From contig CM029126.1 in NCBI GenBank assembly GCA_016859345.1, forward strand, positions 2,970,501-3,034,500: 64,000 bases of DNA, given 5' to 3'. Both the position numbers and the translations under genes were made by a program. Below, piece by piece: positions 38,201-50,459 of this stretch. The notes under the pieces were generated by a model. The model saw only the letters and a list, made by a program, of their open reading frames with translations, made no database searches and was not told the origin of the DNA. This stretch comes from Istiophorus platypterus. Its lineage: Eukaryota; Chordata; Actinopteri; Istiophoriformes; Istiophoridae. The first letter of the stretch is position 1. Every line of letters begins with the position of its first letter.

Positions 38201-40370
38201 CACAGAACGTAGAAAACAAAATGGGACGGACATGCTATTTACCATTTTTGTCTGAATTGCCTCGCTAACAGCAACATAAATCCATACTAATTGTTCTCTT
38301 GTACCTGCAGCTATCCTGGGAATGTACACGCTGATGAGCAACAAGCAGTACTACGACGCTCTGGGCACCACGGGCAAGATCGCCAACACGGAGGGCATCA
38401 ACAGTATGTACGCCGCCGCCGCCGCTTCACGGATCCTCTTTATTAGTTTCTTGATTTAAGAAACTGATATTGGAAGTTATTTGAAGATAAGTTAGATATT
38501 AAACCGCCGCCCAGGTTCTTAATCTTGTTTCCATCCTCTTTTTATCCGATATTTCCCTGTTCAAACATAATTTCCTCCACGTCTTTTGTGCATCCAATGC
38601 ACCGCTCCGTAGCCTGAGCCGTGTCGCCGTGTCTCCCCTCAGGCGTGGTGAAAGCCGACCCGTTCAAGATCTTCCCCGACGAGCCGCCCAACGCCACCAA
38701 CGTGGAAGAGACCCTGGAGAGGATCCACAGCAACGACAGCAGCCTGACCGAGGTCAACCTCAACAACATCAAGGTTCGGCCCGCCGGGTGCTACGGTGCG
38801 GGGGGGGGGGCAATAGGTATAAGATAAAAATGACAGTTGGTCTTTGCTACGATTTTTTGCATCAGAATGAACCAAAAGAGCTTGAGGCTGAATTTCTCAA
38901 ACCCCTTGATATTCACAAGCTCTAAGAGTTTGCCTCGTATGAGCCACGACAACATTACGCAAGATAATTTTCCTTCTAATAAGAAATACCCCAATGAGTT
39001 TCAATGAGTTTTAATATAAAACCTGCAGATGTATGAGCTTTAAAGGTGCTACGTTTTTAGATGTATTTGCTAACGCTACGTAGCCAATGTTAGCATCAAT
39101 GGCTGCTTATGTAGCATTCTAGAAGAAACGTTGTGAGTCCAGCCATCAAGCCTCAATCCTCTGATCGCTACTTCCTCATCCTAACATGTTGGACCGGGAG
39201 CAGACCAGATGCTACAGTGAGCTAACAGGGTAGCATGCGAGCTTTGGCGGAGGAAAAGAAGCAGTAGAAAACAAAAGCGACACAAGAGCTAGCGCCAGCG
39301 TCGCTCTCCACCACTGCAGACAGGAAACAAAGCTTGGTGCTGAACTCTGCAGCTCATGTTCCAGCCGCGCCTTTCGGCGCTAACGTTGGCCAAGAAGTGA
39401 GAGCAAACCCAAAGTGCCTTAGCTTTAGAGCCAGACCTCACTTTAAAACGGCGTCCCGTTGTCCTCCCCGCAGGACATTCCCATCCCGACGCTGAAGGAG
39501 ATCTTCGAGGCGATGAAGGGGAACTCCCACGTGGAGGCCCTGAGCATCGCCGCCACCCGCAGCAACGACCCGGTGGCCTTTGTGAGTACGCCGCCCCTCT
39601 GGGCAGTCGACAAGTACAGTGGATGTGGATAAAATAATTTCAGTGTGTATACGTGTGTGTGCGTGTATGTGTTCCAGGCGTGCGCCGAGATGCTGCAGGA
39701 GAACACCAGCTTGCAGAGTCTTAATATCGAATCCAACTTCATCACTGCGGACGGCATGATGGCGATCGTCAAGGCGATGGCCAACAACGCCACGCTGGTG
39801 GAGCTCAAGATCGACAACCAGGTGCGGCAAAAACACAGAACGCCGGCACCGCGGCCGCGCCCCTGCTGTTTTCCCATGCTTGACCTGCTTCCCCTTCTCT
39901 CCCGCACAGAGGCAGAAGCTGGGAGACTCGGTCGAGATGGAGATCGCCTCCATGCTGGAGAACAACTCCAGCATCCTCAAGTTCGGCTACCACTTCACCC
40001 AGCAGGGTCCCCGCGCCAGAGCCGCCATGGCCCTCACGCGGAACAACGACATGAGTGAGAGACGCCCCGGCTTCGCCATTCTGAGAATAGCTTCTTTAAA
40101 AATTTCCAATGGAAAACAGGAATGCATACGTACGGTGCAATCGGCGAGATTAGTGTGTGAAATTCGGTTTAGCCAGGAGCTATATTCACAATGTTTGGGG
40201 GGGATTTAGAGCCACTGATGTGTGAAGATGCTGAATATCATTTTAAGATTGAATTATATGTTTAAACACTGGTTTTCGTGCTCAGTTTTCAGAGCGTTGT
40301 AAAAATACCCAGAGCTCTTTCCCCTCACCTCCTCTCCTCCGTTGCAGTTCGCCAGCAGAGACTAAGATGA
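32819..40370 (+). CDS. tmod4: Tropomodulin 4 (pointed-end actin capping protein)
   Basis: Nine coding exons join in frame to 340 residues: 32819-32920, 33574-33730, 34752-34871, 38311-38403, 38643-38773, 39474-39581, 39678-39821, 39910-40054 and 40348-40370. All junctions are GT-AG. Tropomodulins bind tropomyosin and cap thin-filament pointed ends in muscle. Exon 1 holds the first tropomyosin-binding region (RDIDEDAILKGL). Exon 2 has RQRDQTKKSPTGPFDR and DREDLVPFTGEKRG, typical of the actin-binding N-terminal half. Residues from about 160 on form the leucine-rich-repeat cap, including SLQSLNIESNFI and KFGYHFTQQGPRARA. The short C-terminus (IRQQRLR) and the SPTGPFDR block fit TMOD4 better than TMOD1. 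The N-terminus lacks about ten residues found in the mammalian proteins. It is convergent with scnm1. The ATG has a good Kozak context (GGAGCC before it). Confidence 0.96.
35270..35300. repeat. AAAG tetramer tract in tmod4 intron 3
   Basis: About seven AAAG units lie in the largest tmod4 intron (34872-38310). The rest of that intron holds C homopolymers (35703-35715, 37084-37091, 37115-37131) and no recognisable exon. Confidence 0.9.
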
Positions 40371-40813
40371 AACCAGCACGGAGCCAAATGAGGAGCAGCC
40401 GCTTCCGGCCCGTCGGGAAGGGGGGGGGTCCTCGGAGAGACCGCCAGCGACAGACCCGTGCCAGCCCCCACCCCCCCAACATGGCGCGCCAGGGGCCCGG
40501 ACGGGCCCTCCCTCAAAACCCAGCATCGGTGGGCGTGCGTCCACTAGCGCAACACCAGCCATTTCATTTCATTTCATTTCATTTCATTTTCCCGCAGCCA
40601 GCTTTTTGTAGACTGCTTTATTCATCATAAAGGCGTGTGTAGGTCACAAGCAAAATCTGGTGTCTTTTTTTCCCCCTGTGCTTTTTAGCCCATGCGTTGC
40701 CAACATCATCCCAGACAAAAAAAAAAAGGAAAAAGGGGTCAACTCTTTTCATTCATGAAAACATTTTCGATGTGGTGCTACCTGTGGGAAGAAAACAATC
40801 TGTAAATACTATA

Positions 40814-40819
40814 AATAAA
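40814..40819 (+). terminator. tmod4: tmod4 polyadenylation signal
   Basis: AATAAA lies about 440 bp after the tmod4 stop codon in A/T-rich sequence. It is the first canonical signal in a suitable position. Confidence 0.6.
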
Positions 40820-42968
40820 AAGATATATTCAAGTATTTCCTGTAACTGTTTGGGAAGTTTAATTTTGTTTCTACACTGAGTATCTTATATTGGATGTATG
40901 AATATTCTCCAGAATTATTGGCCGAAATGCCTCAAAGCAGCACATAATCTGGCACATTTCGGTATCTACAGTCGAAACTGGATTCCAAGCACAAATGAAC
41001 TTACCTAATTATGTCAGAATAATGATTCGAACTGATAATATTGTCACTGCAACATTATCGTTCTGAGATAGATCGGGGTTAGTTTCACATTCTTGTTAGT
41101 TTCCGTTGTTCAAAAACAAAACTTTTACCCAATTAACTGCATTTCTGTGGTAGAACCTGGGACTTTTTAGGTCGAAACGACGTCATCAAAAGCTCGATTC
41201 TCTATATAGTGAAGAATAAACAGTGAGGGAAAGCAAGTGAAAAGTTTGACATGCGCTTCAGCATTTTAGACCTGAACCCTTCTTGTAAGGAATCGCGGCG
41301 CTTTAATCCCTCAGTCTTTCTCTGATCCTCTGACTTCCCCCAAGCACCTGAGCTATTTTTGCCTCCGTGAACCTGATGGGGGGGGGGTGTAACCCAGCCC
41401 ACCGGGCTTGAGTTACCTCCTTCCAAATATAAGGGCTTCAGGCTTCACGGCCTGTGTGTGCCCACAGAGATTTATGAAGCAAAGCAGCTGCTAACCTCCG
41501 TGGATTTCGACGGCACCCCCCCCCGGCCCGTTTCCTCCTTTTCTTTAAAAACGCCCCTGATTCTAACATCAGTTTTGACCTTAGCGACGATCAGGGAAAA
41601 CCAATTTCACCAAAAGGTCACGTTTTTGCCAGCCGCATTTTTTCGTCACCTTAATGACATTTGGCAACATGAAAATGATTTAAAGCCAACGTTGCCTCGC
41701 CACCGTCTATTCTGAGGGTTTCTCTCCCGTTTGATCGATGTTTTGCAGTAAAACACTGATTTATTTTTGGGTTGCTCTGCTAGATACCGTGAAAGCTGTG
41801 ACAGACATATTCATAATATTGTTTTCCATTTGATGTTGTTTTTTTTTTCTTGGGGTCACATTCTCATCAGAGGCTTGTCTAATTTATAACATTAAAAGGT
41901 CAGGCAGTGATATTAAAGGTCGTCGGATTTTCAGCGTCGATAAACCTGTCCTCAGAACATTTTACGAGTGTTTATATTTCATGCTGCCAGGTCTCCACGA
42001 CGACGCGAGGAAAGATCCCACACATGCGGCATCTTAAGTGCGTCCCCTTGTGGTGGTGGTGGTGGTGGCGGCAGCGGCGCTCAGAGCGCCAAAGACAAGG
42101 CGAGCGTCCGGCACATTTTAGCGTGGTCATCGGAAACTAACCCACGACAAGTCCCTCTGCTCCCTCCTGCTGACCCTGATGGTGTTATCCAATTTATACC
42201 AACTGTGCTGGGTGGTGGGGGAAGGTGCTAACTAGTGGCTTCTCTAACCAGATTAGCATGTATACTAAGCTGACTGAGGATCAGACAGAGGTGATCGAAG
42301 TCCACCGAAGGGGGGGGGGCAAACGCCACCCGGGCCGACCATAACACAGCCCGGTGCCCTACTGATCTACCATGATGTTGCCCTGTTAAGATGGGATGGT
42401 GCAGTATGTGTGTGTATGTGTGTGGGGGGGGATTCAGAGAGGGATTGAATGTGACAGAAATAACTGAATTATTTTCATTATAACCGAATTATAACAAAAA
42501 TTTAATCACCAAATCCAATCCTGAGGCCTGGGAACATGGTGATGCAGATGAAAAGGAGAAACACGAGCAGTCAGATGATCACAGAGGCTGTAACAGACCC
42601 CCCCCCCCAGGTTAGTCAAACTTATTCAGCTTCACACATCCAACACATTCTACGCAACGACTTCCCTCAGAAACTAAAACCAATTAAAAAAAAAAAAAAA
42701 CAACAACAACAAACAATCCCTTGAGTAGTAATAAACCAATATCATCCTCTAATGTCGTCCAGACATTTGGACACAAGAATGGCTGGAGTTTTCTTTTTTT
42801 TTTGACACAGGGAAAAACCCAACTGCCAGAACAGATGTGCTAAAGGATGCTTTCTGATTTCCTTCGGTGTGACCTCTGTAATTCTGCCTGATGTTCCACA
42901 TAGAACCAAAAAAATAAAACATTCTCAGCATGTTAGAGGAAAAGGAACAATGGGTGAAATGGTCGCTT
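40820..42968. other. Intergenic between convergent tmod4 and scnm1
   Basis: No gene is seen. A GGT/GGC triplet tract lies at 42050-42080, and a poly-A run followed by CAA triplets at 42687-42711. Confidence 0.5.
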
Positions 42969-42974
42969 TTTATT
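42969..42974 (-). terminator. scnm1: scnm1 polyadenylation signal
   Basis: TTTATT on the plus strand reads AATAAA on the minus strand, about 170 bp beyond the scnm1 stop codon. Confidence 0.55.
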
Positions 42975-43144
42975 AAATAGGGATTTTTTTTAATTTTTTG
43001 GTGGGTTTTTTTTTTTTTTTTTTTAGCAAAATAAAAGCACCATCCTTTGCAGCTGGTGATCACTGGTGAGTAGCAGGTGCCTATTACAACCGAGTCCACA
43101 GATTACACAGGCTCTGCTGGATCGACACAGGAAAACCACGTGAT

Positions 43145-44004
43145 TCACTGAGAGGTCGGCGGCCGACACGCATCTGCTGCATTAAAGGTGCCGTGGCCGC
43201 CTTGGCCTCCGTCCTCTCGGTGATCCGTGGGCGGTCGGGAGAGGCCGGGAGGCTCGTCCTCGTCTGAATCAAACTCCACATTCTCGTCTTTGATCCACTG
43301 GCCGCTCCGGTCTCGTAGCCACCCGTCGCTATAAAAAAAAAAAAAAAAGGACAAAGATGAAATGCAGGAAAACTGTAGTGAGAATGCTCAACTTCAGCCA
43401 AAAAACCCCCCAACAAACCCGGTTTGTACCTTTTCAGTTTGAGGTAGTGCTCAAGCTCTTGCCTCCTCTGGGCTGTTATGGGTTCCTCTGATCCTTGTGC
43501 ATCCTCCGGTGGCTCTGCCTCTTTACTAGCTGTGGAACACCAAACCGCCGAAGTTAAAGCACAACGAGGCCTGCCCCCCCCCCCCCAACCCCGGATCAGA
43601 GAATGAAAGATTGCCCGTGACAGGTTTTACCTGCGGTTGAGCCACCAGAGCTGCTCGGCGCGATGCCATCTGAAACCTCAGTTTCCCAACGCTCCGCATT
43701 TTGCTCAGGCTGTGCTCTGCAACTGGCGTCACCGCTGGGATCCGACCCGACGCTCGCTGGACCTTTTTCAGATTTTGTGCTTAAAAACCACAGGTTTACT
43801 TTCAAAGATGTGTTTATGTCGTTTGGATTTGAAGTATATGTGGGAACCTGTATAAATAAACATCTCACTCACCTGGTTTTGCGATGGCAGCTGTTGTAGG
43901 GTACAGTCTTCAACAAAGCGTGATGTGTAAGCTTCCGTGTTTGGGCCAGTAAAGGGGCTGAGCTGGAGGGTTCCTAAAAAAAGATCCACAACAATATGCT
44001 TTAT

Positions 44005-44043
<39 letters not shown>

Positions 44044-46455
44044 GATTGTAGAAATTTCTCAAATGCTACTCGGAGGTCCCCCAGCAGCCGACTCCACCGA
44101 ATGCTCCGTCTAGCTCTGTTTTTTGCTTCTCTGCAACAGACAATAACTTTTTTTTTTTTTTTTTTTAATTGGTTGCCGGGATGTTATTTGCCAGGGTCAT
44201 CTGACAGTCATGGGGCTATCACACAAGACAACACGGAGCAACTGTCTCAGTTAGTCAAAGAAAGACCACGTTTGTTCGGCCCGCGCCGTTGTTCTCCCCC
44301 ATAAATAATTCATTGACTGATCTGCCTGCCGAATGATAAGGTTGATTCGTATCCGTTGTCTCTGGATGCCACCGTTTCTCTGCGCTACTTTACATATTGA
44401 CAGATCCTGACGACATCGGACCGGTCGACCAGGCCCCGCTTATCGGAGCGAACACACCTGGCGCTCCCGACCACCTCGGTCACCGACCTGGCGTGTGTCT
44501 CCAGCCTGGATGTAGTTTTCATGTTGCCTCTTTGTTATTTCATTCTTCAGCCGTGCTTTTTTGCCGTAGAAAGCTTTTAATCCTGAGGGAGCAGAACATA
44601 AAAATCTTTATTTTTCTGAGCCCTGCATATATCCAGGGTTGAGTAATATGATGACAAACTCTATACTGCAAAGTAATTTCAATTTGTTAACCATTACAAA
44701 CCATTTATCATTTATCTTTAATGCTTTCGCTATCCCTCATATATCCTTCCTGGTGGTATTATGCCATCATGGGCTGAGCTCTAAATCAATAAAGCTTGAC
44801 AGCTTTACTGGATTTTTTTTTAAAAGATTCTTTTATATGGTTTTTGCATCGCTGTGACTTGTCAGGAATTTAATTTATTTGTCGAACTAGACAAACACAT
44901 TCTGACTATTTTATTTTATGCATAGACAGACAATCTGTCAGTTGATTCAATTACCAAAAACAAAAATGTACTATATCTTGACAAATGAGATCATAATAAA
45001 GAAATGACACACTGCCCGCTAAACGTAGAAATGTATGCACAACTAATAGCACTGCTGAAAAATCAACTATGGCTGCTGAACAGCAAATTCCACACTGTTC
45101 ATTTCACTGTTCGTAACTATGTTTGTCTTATTCCCGTAAATGATTATTTCATTAGTCAATTACCAGACAGTTATCTGGCACTATTTTGATAAAAAAAAAA
45201 AAAATTTAAAGAAAAACATGTATACGTTCACAGGTTTCAGCCTCCAAAATGAGAATATTTTCTGCTTTCCTTAGTCTTCCATGATAGTAAACCGAATATC
45301 TTTTAATAAAGACTAATCGATTAAGCAAGAAAGTGTTCGACATGTGGATCGCTATCACACACGAGCGCTTGTTGCAGCCCTGCGTGGCAGATATTTCATC
45401 AAGTAAAACTGTTATGACAAAGATTCAGCTTTTGAAACCTGTATACCAACAGAGCGTGGTGAATACTGATAACACTGGGAGAGAGACGAACCAGAAATCC
45501 CAAGCTAAACACAGTAACTGAGGGAATGAACCAAACATGACAGGCGGCAGTGCCCCTGGCTCTGGCCCTGCTCCTGGCCCTGCTCCTGCTCCTGCTCCTG
45601 CTCCTGCCCCTGCTCCTGCTCCTGCTCCTGCCCCTGCCCCTGCTCCTGCCCCTGGCTCTGGCCCTGCTCCTGGCCCTGCTCCTGGCCCTGCCCCTGCTCC
45701 TGCCCCTGGCTCTGGCCCTGGTCCTGCCCCTGCTCCTGGCCCTGCTCCTGCCCCTGCCCCTGCCCCCGTCCCTGCCCCTGCTCCTGGCTCTGGCTCTGGC
45801 CCTGCTCCTGGCCCTGCCCCTGCTCCTGCTCCTGCCCCTGCTCCTGCTCCTGCCCCTGCTCCTGGCCCTGCCCCTGCCCCTGCCCCTGCTCCTGCTCCTG
45901 CCCCTGCCCCTGCCCCCGTCCCTGCTCCTGCCCCCTCTCACCCTCCAGATGCCTCTTGCCCTTCCTGTGGACCGTCAGCATATCCACTGTGTCGAACACG
46001 GGCCGGTAGGAGCACACGAGGCAGGTGTATCTACAGGAACCAAAGGAACAGCATCAAGTCCTGCTTCATGTCAAAGGTTACTACGAGTTAAAAGCCTTCA
46101 TCAACTTCAAGTCGATCCCTAACATATCAGTGCGTTTGTTTGTTTGTTTGTTTGCTTGTTTGCTTGTTTACTCCGACCTTCCGTTGCTCAAAAGAGCCGC
46201 CTCATCTTCAGGAATAAAATTAGACAGGAGATCTGCCACACGTCGTTTCTGAAACACAAGAGCAGGATGGTTGGTTCGGTTTTTCAGTCCGGCGGAGAGG
46301 GGACGCCGGTTTGCCGTTGGTTAGCAGGATGCTAACGACAACACAAACATGTATGAACTCAGCTGAAGTCTCTGATGAAAAGGCTAAAAATAATTAAATG
46401 TTACCTTCAGGATGTTCAACTGGCTCTTGTCGTCGCCCTCCCTTTTAAACGACAT
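43145..46455 (-). CDS. scnm1: Sodium channel modifier 1 (zinc-finger splicing factor)
   Basis: Eight exons on the minus strand join in frame to 279 residues: 46455-46405, 46248-46178, 46030-45942, 44582-44488, 43973-43873, 43779-43631, 43529-43430 and 43328-43145. The protein starts MSFKREGDDKSQLN. Exon 3 carries a C2H2/U1-like zinc finger with Cys44, Cys47, His62 and His68. Exon 4 gives the FYGKKARLKNEITKRQ block. Exon 5 gives APLLAQTRKLTHHALL and VPYNSCHRK. The last exon holds WIKDENVEFDSDEDEPP. All these match human SCNM1 in order. SCNM1 is a nuclear splicing factor linked to the minor spliceosome. Exons 2 and 4 use GTCGG donors, which are weak but GT. Intron 3 starts with a hexamer array. 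The gene is longer than the human protein (230), mostly in exon 6 and the C-terminal tail. It is divergent from lysmd1. Confidence 0.95.
44010..44041. repeat. GT microsatellite in scnm1 intron 4
   Basis: About 16 GT units lie between scnm1 exons 4 and 5. Confidence 0.95.
45544..45940. repeat. Hexamer array (CAGGGG/CAGGAG on the scnm1 sense strand) in intron 3
   Basis: About 65 six-bp units of CCTGCT, CCTGCC, CCTGGC or CTCTGG type on the plus strand make up the array. On the scnm1 sense strand it is G-rich, with many GGG runs. It begins directly after the exon 3 donor (GAGG then GTGAGA). The sense frame stays open and would add a Q/G/E-rich tail if the intron were kept. Confidence 0.93.
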
Positions 46456-47241
46456 GATTATTATGTTTGATAATATGGAGAGACATGTGTGTGACCACCT
46501 AGCTACTGTACAACAACTACAAGCTAACTAGTAGCTAGCCAGCTACTACGCGACTAGCTAGCAGCTAATTCATGATGGCATGTTGCGTTCCCGTTCAAAC
46601 GGGGAAATGGGAATTGGGAAACTCCTCATTTGAAAACGCCTTTCGGCTCACTTTCAGCAGTATGTTGCTTTGGTCCCGGATTTTGGCCTCGGCCACCGAC
46701 TTCTGCTCGTTTTTTTCCCATAATTTCGAGAGTCCACGTATCCAACACGGTCTACGTCTAAGTTCAGCGGCTCGACGAGTTTTTCCTTCGGTTTGGTTCG
46801 GAAGCGTTCGACGGCAGCCGTTCCCAGGGTCGGGAACGCAGCGCCGGTGGCCATGGCAACAGACAGCTGACTGCGGGAGTCGCTCCGGTTAACGACTCTC
46901 TCGTCGACTTCGAGGCGTCGGTGTGAGAGACGAGGCAGGTTTAACCCGTGGCCCGGTGAGGTGTCGTGATCGGCCGCGGCAGGGCTCGACGGGCGCCGCT
47001 GGGGAGGCCGCTCACAGCCTGAAAGTCGGGGGGAGAAAAAGGGACGTGCGTCGACGTTAATTAAGTTGATAACTAAGCTAGCAGGCTAACCGAGCGGCTA
47101 GTCCGTCACTTCAACGCATTTCTGGGCCAAGTGACGCGTTTTCTCACCATGTGAACGACGCCGAAGTTCGCCGCTGACGGCGTTTCACCGCCGTGCGGTC
47201 GGTCGCGGACGCCGAGCCGAGCGCCGACGGGGCCGGGGACC
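46456..47241. promoter_or_regulatory. Shared divergent promoter region of scnm1 and lysmd1
   Basis: The 786 bp between the two start codons are the only space for both promoters. The right half (46860-47241) is GC-rich with many CpG steps, typical of a CpG-island bidirectional promoter. No TATA box stands out. A cluster of GCTAGC-like repeats lies at 46497-46570. The same head-to-head pairing is found in mammals. Confidence 0.7.
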
Positions 47242-49547
47242 ATGTCGGCGGAACGACCGCCTCTGCCGGCCGACGGCAACGGCCTGCTCCGCGGCGGCCG
47301 CGCCAGGTCTTACGGCAGCCTGGTCCGGTCCCCGCTGTCCCCGGTTCGCCAGAGACGCGTTGAACACACGATCCAGCCGGGAGAGACCCTCCAAGGCCTG
47401 GCCCTGAAATACGGGGTGTCTGTAAGTACGAACCGCTTGGCTTTTAATAACAGCAGCTATATCAGCCAGGTCCGTGTCTCTGTTGTGCCCTAGAACCGGT
47501 TTAAAACCCGTGTAAAATACTGCATGTAGTGTTTGATGTATAGTAGGATGTACAAACCGAGGGTATTAAACGGTGCTGCAATGATCAGTTCACTTCTCAC
47601 GTAGTCGCTTGATAGAAAATCAATTATGAATGTATCATTTATAGTGTCATTTTTATTAAAGAAAGAATTTAAATTACTTTATGGTTTCAGCTTTTTACAT
47701 GCGAAGATTGTGTGTTTTCCCTCGTCAAACACGATTATTTGGGTTTGGGACCGTTGCTTAGATAAAAACGAGATGTGAAGACTTCGAGTTGGGATGCGGA
47801 AAAACTTTCACTTTTTATTGACAAAAACAAATAATTGGTTAATCGAGACAACCATGTGTGGGTTAATTGTAATTAAATAGTTTTTAATGTTGGATTTGTA
47901 TGTACATTTTTCTTAGTATTGTCTTTTGGTAACATGCTCTTTCCTTGTGCATCAGTTTTATTTATTTATTTTAATGTCTGCTGTTGCCCTCGTTCCTTCA
48001 GTTTTACTAGTCGGACTAACTCTGCTTTTCTGTAAAATAAAACTGATAATTAATGAGCACATTAAACTCTGGTATGTGTAAGAGTGCTGAAGTAAATTGC
48101 AAAAAATCACAAGGAGGACGTCCCTCTGGTTTAATTTTTATTCAGTTGTTGCCAGGGAAGGGGCACCTGACCAAATTGTCAGTGCATGGAAAAACAATGA
48201 TTAAATTTTAGGGTTGTCCTTCTTGTGATTTTAGCAAAACAAAAAGTGTTTTGTTTTTAAGTGAGACACGCTTAAAACACGTTTCCAAAAGGCTGACAAG
48301 GCAATTGTCTTACAGATGGAGCAAATCAAAAGGGCAAACAGGCTGTACACCAATGACTCGATATTCCTAAAGAAATCTCTGTCGATCCCGGTGCTGTCCG
48401 ACTTGGACGGCCGTGGTGATGGGTCGGGTTTGGCCGAAGAGGACGCTGAAGAGGGAGAGGAAGACGATGGCGGCCGCGCTCCCGCTCAGAACGGACATGC
48501 AGGCAGCTCCTCTGAGAGCCGGCGGGACGATGGCGAGGAACGGGCGTCCGACCTCACACCGGTGGATTTTCTGAAGAGGTTGGATGACCTGATCAACCAG
48601 TCCAAGCAGGCTGCGGTCCGAGGATGCCGGGACGCAGAGAAAAGGTACGACTGCGCGGCTCACGCCAGCGACGGTTCGGACGGGGTCATTCTCCTTGTTT
48701 ATTCTGTGACGGAGTCCTAGAGTCTAGGCTATGTGATGCTGTTTGGGATTTCAAGTGGTCATATGCCTCATATATCATTTCAGCATTTGTTTGTTTATCT
48801 TACTCTGAAAGATCAACCAGCTGATGCTGGTTATGGACATTTTTTTTCACCACACATAAAAATAATGGCATACTGAAGGTATATAAGCCTTCCTTTCCTA
48901 TTGTTAGCGTGCAAAGCCCCCACCCTGCATTAAGCACCTATAGCTTTTGTTTTGTCATTTACTCTTGTTCACAGGAAGAACACATCTTACAGCACAATTA
49001 CTGATACATCACCTTCTTTTTTGAGGTCAGCAAGCTGGACTTAAAAAAATAATTTCAACTGTATCTCCTTGAAATTGCAAATACAGTTTGCTTTCAGAAA
49101 CATATTTTCAGGGGAAACGTTGTGCCACCGGATTCCGTTTCATCATGCTTTTGAACCACTTCCTGCCCTCGCTCTTTGGTTTTCTGTGAATGCAATTCAC
49201 AGAAAACCAAAGAGGCAAGTTTGATCTTTTAGCAGACTCGTCCTCTAAAAGCAGGTGGCAGACTCTCCAAGCTAACAAAGATCGAATGCAGGCAGATTTT
49301 GCGAATCATATGAGTCTTCAGACTGACCGTGTCTTCTCGGCTGCTTATTCTTTGCAGGGTCGCCGCTCTGGAAGCGGCTTGCGCCAGCAGGACTTCGGAC
49401 TGGCGGCCTCTCACGAGGTCACAGAGTGTCATTTCATCTTCCAGAACGATGCAGCAGCAGCAGGCAGTGCACAGGGCTGTGCCCCTCACCATCACTAAAC
49501 TCACCAAGAAACTGAGAGACAGGGAAGATGAAATCTTTGAGCTCTGA
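47242..49547 (+). CDS. lysmd1: LysM and putative peptidoglycan-binding domain-containing protein 1
   Basis: Three exons join in frame to 232 residues: 47242-47421, 48316-48644 and 49358-49547. The N-terminus has GGRARSYGSLVRSPLSPVR, as in human LYSMD1. The LysM domain spans about residues 40-84 (VEHTIQPGETLQGLALKYGV, then MEQIKRANRLYTNDSIFLKK), split by intron 1. An acidic linker, a DFLKRLDDLINQSKQAA segment and the conserved end LRDREDEIFEL follow. There is no signal peptide or membrane segment, so it should be cytosolic or nuclear; the vertebrate function is not settled. Length is close to human (227). The first ATG is chosen because it matches the human start and lies in a CpG-rich first exon. 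It is convergent with tnfaip8l2. Confidence 0.96.
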
Positions 49548-50256
49548 CATGTTTTTTTCCCCCTTTTTCTTTCTGCTTGTCTCAGTTTGATCACTAAAGA
49601 AACTTTCCCAGAAAGCCATGTCACTGGCTTTGGCGTCTGGGACATTAGAGCATTACAGATAGAGGAATAGATAACTAGTAATTCCCCTGCTGCTGTATGG
49701 ACTATTCATAATGTCACTTAATATATATCTTATAATGGTAAGTTACACTGTCTTTTAATTAGTCTCATGCACTCTTGTAGTCTCGTTATTTATTTTAAGA
49801 TATAATATAGACTTTGAATATCTTCATGTGGCCCATAGCTGTTATTTTTAAAACTTGTCTTTACATAAGAGCGTGAAATGTTAAAAACAAGAGAATATGC
49901 AGTCACATGTTGGTTTAGTCATATGACTGTTCATATGGTCAACTCAGCACGTGGTTGTGTGTAACGCTACCTCACAGCCTGCTAATGTAAAGACGGCCAA
50001 GTTTTCTGACTTAAGACCTTTTTAGCCACGACATGTAGAAGTGTGTACAACAAATCATGCTTACTGTAATACCGAGAGCACAGTACTGCTCATAAATGGG
50101 TCTTTGTCTGTCAGTGCAGAGGATTTTAAATTCTAACGTAGGCAAAGTCAAAAAAAGAAAAAGAGACACATGTTTTTTAGAATTTATTTTACCAGTAATG
50201 TTTTTATTTTTTGTCATGGGAATTTGATTAATTTAAGTTTTGTATAGTTCATTTAA

Positions 50257-50262
50257 AATAAA
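50257..50262 (+). terminator. lysmd1: lysmd1 polyadenylation signal
   Basis: AATAAA lies about 710 bp after the stop codon, just before a long AT tract. No earlier canonical signal was noticed, so the 3' untranslated region would be about 0.7 kb. Confidence 0.5.
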
Positions 50263-50287
50263 AGTGTTTTGATCCCATATTTTTAGA

Positions 50288-50289
<2 letters not shown>

Positions 50290-50364
<75 letters not shown>

Positions 50365-50365
50365 G

Positions 50366-50449
<84 letters not shown>

Positions 50450-50455
50450 TGTATA
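50290..50455. repeat. (AT)n microsatellite with GT/AC interruptions
   Basis: About 165 bp of nearly pure AT dinucleotides occur here, with a few GTAT and ACAT interruptions (50350-50371, 50442-50458). Palindromic AT tracts like this can extrude cruciforms and are prone to length change. Confidence 0.97.
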
Positions 50456-50459
50456 TGTG

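Noticed and set aside
45505..46017. Single 170-codon QG-rich protein
   Set aside because: Its first 26 residues are scnm1 exon 3. The rest reads into the intronic hexamer array past a good GTGAGA donor, and exons 4-8 continue the family match.
45550..46122. Leucine/alanine-rich frames opposite scnm1 intron 3, resembling membrane segments
   Set aside because: They are translations of the CCTGCT/CTGGCC hexamers on the opposite strand.
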